A DNA stretch of 64,000 nucleotides. Source: an uncultured Haliea sp. (GTDB taxonomy: Bacteria; Pseudomonadota; Gammaproteobacteria; Pseudomonadales; Halieaceae). The position numbers and the translations under genes were made by a program. Under the pieces are notes generated by a model that saw nothing but the letters and a program-made list of their open reading frames with translations, was not told where the DNA came from and made no database searches. Below, one piece after another: positions 62,647 through 64,000 of the stretch. Where the stretch lies: NCBI GenBank assembly GCA_947258585.1, contig CAMYIZ010000038.1, forward strand, positions 24,751 to 88,750. The letters are read 5' to 3'. How positions within the stretch are numbered: position 1 is the first letter of the stretch; every line of letters starts with the position of its first letter.

Positions 62647-63828
62647 TCAGATCAGTTCAATCGCCACCGCGGTGGCCTCGCCGCCGCCGATGCAGAGGGC
62701 GGCCACGCCGCGCTTCAGCCCTTGCTGCTGCAGGGCATACATCAGGCTGACGATAATGCGGGAACCGGTGGAGCCGATAGGGTGACCCTGGGCGCAGGCG
62801 CCGCCGTTGACATTGACCCTGGCGTGATCCAGCCCGAGGTCCTGCATGGCCAGCATGGTGACCATGGCGAAGGCCTCGTTGATCTCGAACAGGTCCACGT
62901 CCGCGGCTGTCCAGCCGGTTTTGGCAAACAGCTTGTTGATGGCGCCGATGGGCGCAATCGTGAATTCCGAGGGGTGCTGGCTGTGGCGTGAGTGGGCCAC
63001 GATACGGGCCATTGGCTTGAGCCCGCGCTGCTGTGCGGCACTGCCGCTCATCAGTACGAGGGCGCTGGCGCCGTCGGAGATTGAACTGCTGTTGGCCGCG
63101 GTGATGGTCCCGTCTGCGGCAAAGGCCGGGCGCAGGTTGGGTATTTTCTCGATCGCGGCCTTGTGCGGTTGTTCGTCGTCGCTGACCACGCTTTCCCCGG
63201 CGCGGGTGGTAATCGTTACCGGTGCGGTCTCCGCCTGCAGGGAGCCGTTTTCGATCGCGCGCTTGGCGCGGGTCAGGGACTCCACGGCGAAAGCATCCAT
63301 CTGTTCCCGGGTCAGTCCGCGGGAATTGGCGGTTTCCTGGGCGAAGCTGCCCATGGCACGACCGCTGTCAGCATCTTCCAGGCCGTCAACGAACATGTGA
63401 TCCAGCAGCCTGGCGTGGCCGGTGCGAACGCCGCCACGGGCGCCGGGCAGCAGGTGCGGGGCATTGCTCATGCTCTCCATGCCGCCCGTCACGACCACCT
63501 CGTTGGTGCCGGCGACGATGCTGTCATAGCCGAAGATCGTCGCCTGCATGCCGCTGCCGCAAAGCTTGTTCAGGGTGACTGCACCCGCCGCATCGGGAAT
63601 ACCCGCGCCGCGAGCCGCCTGCCGGGCCGGACCCTGCTTGAGGCCCGCTGGCAACACGCAGCCCATGAAGATTTCCTGTACGTCGGCCGCTGCAACGCCG
63701 CTGCGCTCCAGGGCCGCGGCAATCGCCGTGCTGCCGAGCTGCGGTGCGGTGACGGTGGAGAGGCTGCCCTGAAGGCCACCCATGGGGGTGCGGGCACCGT
63801 TGACAATAACGACTGAATCATTGCTCAT
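62647..63828 (-). CDS. acetyl-CoA acetyltransferase (thiolase)
   Basis: A 393-aa classical thiolase. The nucleophile is C90 in TLNKLCGSGMQA. The other active-site segments are EINEAFAM, the His-containing GGACAQGHPIG and the Cys-containing ALCIGGGEATA. Unlike the two thiolase-like proteins upstream, all catalytic residues are present. It makes acetoacetyl-CoA or cleaves 3-ketoacyl-CoA; biosynthetic and degradative types cannot be separated. It is probably transcribed with ribB. Confidence 0.93.
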   Translation of the reverse strand: MSNDSVVIVNGARTPMGGLQGSLSTVTAPQLGSTAIAAALERSGVAAADVQEIFMGCVLPAGLKQGPARQAARGAGIPDAAGAVTLNKLCGSGMQATIFGYDSIVAGTNEVVVTGGMESMSNAPHLLPGARGGVRTGHARLLDHMFVDGLEDADSGRAMGSFAQETANSRGLTREQMDAFAVESLTRAKRAIENGSLQAETAPVTITTRAGESVVSDDEQPHKAAIEKIPNLRPAFAADGTITAANSSSISDGASALVLMSGSAAQQRGLKPMARIVAHSRHSQHPSEFTIAPIGAINKLFAKTGWTAADVDLFEINEAFAMVTMLAMQDLGLDHARVNVNGGACAQGHPIGSTGSRIIVSLMYALQQQGLKRGVAALCIGGGEATAVAIELI

Positions 63829-63932
63829 AGCGTGTTTTCCGGCTGCTGGTTAGTGCGGTAGGGGCAGCTTGTGCGGCAGGCTGCCCCTGGAAACGGGGCA
63901 ACATTAGGCCACAGACCGCCGCCTGACTCAAG

Positions 63933-64000
63933 GCGGCCGGCCAGGTGCGGCCGGCCAGGTGCGGCCGGCGAGGTGCGGCCGGCGAGGTGTGGCCGGCCAG
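63933..64000. repeat. 14-bp tandem repeat, running off the window
   Basis: The unit GCGGCCGGCCAGGT is repeated four times plus a 12-base partial copy, with C/G variation at position 10 and one GC-to-GT change. Each unit contains the palindrome GGCCGGCC or a variant. It lies upstream of the acetyl-CoA acetyltransferase gene and continues past base 64000. Confidence 0.9.

Noticed and set aside
63933..64000. CRISPR array at the window edge
   Set aside because: Units are only 14 bp and contiguous, with no spacers.

Overview
This window is GC-rich, densely packed bacterial chromosome. Gene content points to a gammaproteobacterium, most likely a marine or aquatic member near Halieaceae/Cellvibrionales. 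The pointers are a CpxRA/CpxP envelope-stress locus with a GTAAA-N5-GTAAA box, fused MnmC, HrpA, a Pseudomonas-like mlaA-rssB-rssC-terB-tal-dusA neighbourhood, RibB with a dead GCH II half, and many SDR, acyl-CoA and Rieske catabolic genes. The taxonomic call is inference from gene content; no rRNA is present.

Layout. 1-9.0 kb: 3' part of a DUF3604 gene, a redoxin, an SLC13-type permease, then a catabolic patch (Rieske oxygenase, three SDRs, a SnoaL-like protein, an old yellow enzyme). 9.0-11.8 kb: cpxRA divergent from a cpxP/spy-like gene, with a CpxR box between. 11.8-18.4 kb: minus-strand run SDR-mnmC-glutaminyl cyclase-M16 metallopeptidase. 18.6-23.4 kb: an unrecognised 168-aa protein, MaoC hydratase, hrpA. 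23.5-25.5 kb: an hvfABC operon (MNIO/DUF692 RiPP system) whose precursor carries eight EGKCG motifs. 25.6-30.5 kb: mlaA, rssB, rssC, terB-like, tal, dusA. 31-34.9 kb: ferric iron ABC importer fbpABC behind a Fur-box promoter. 35-39.9 kb: LLM flavoprotein, gltX, sulfotransferase, sdaA. 39.9-42.5 kb: tRNA-Ala(GGC) with a clear promoter and terminator, followed by a decayed island holding a conserved hypothetical gene and a broken tyrosine-integrase pseudogene. 42.6-49.9 kb: a nine-gene, fully overlapping Mrp-type antiporter operon (EFG-A'B-C-D-D-small-D). 50.1-53.1 kb: RIO kinase, MFS permease, solute-binding protein. 53.1-61.5 kb: extradiol dioxygenase, then an acyl-CoA degradation operon with two DUF35 proteins, two Cys-less thiolase-like proteins, an acyl-CoA ligase, two crotonases and a nitroreductase. 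61.5-64 kb: ribB, a true acetyl-CoA acetyltransferase, and 14-bp tandem repeats at the window edge.

The most notable systems are (a) the hvfABC copper-linked peptide operon, (b) the double thiolase-like/DUF35 cluster, which I infer to be an aldolase-type side-chain cleavage complex, (c) the split-MrpA antiporter with three D-like subunits, and (d) the partner-switching pair rssB/rssC, in which the receiver's phospho-acceptor Asp is replaced by Glu.
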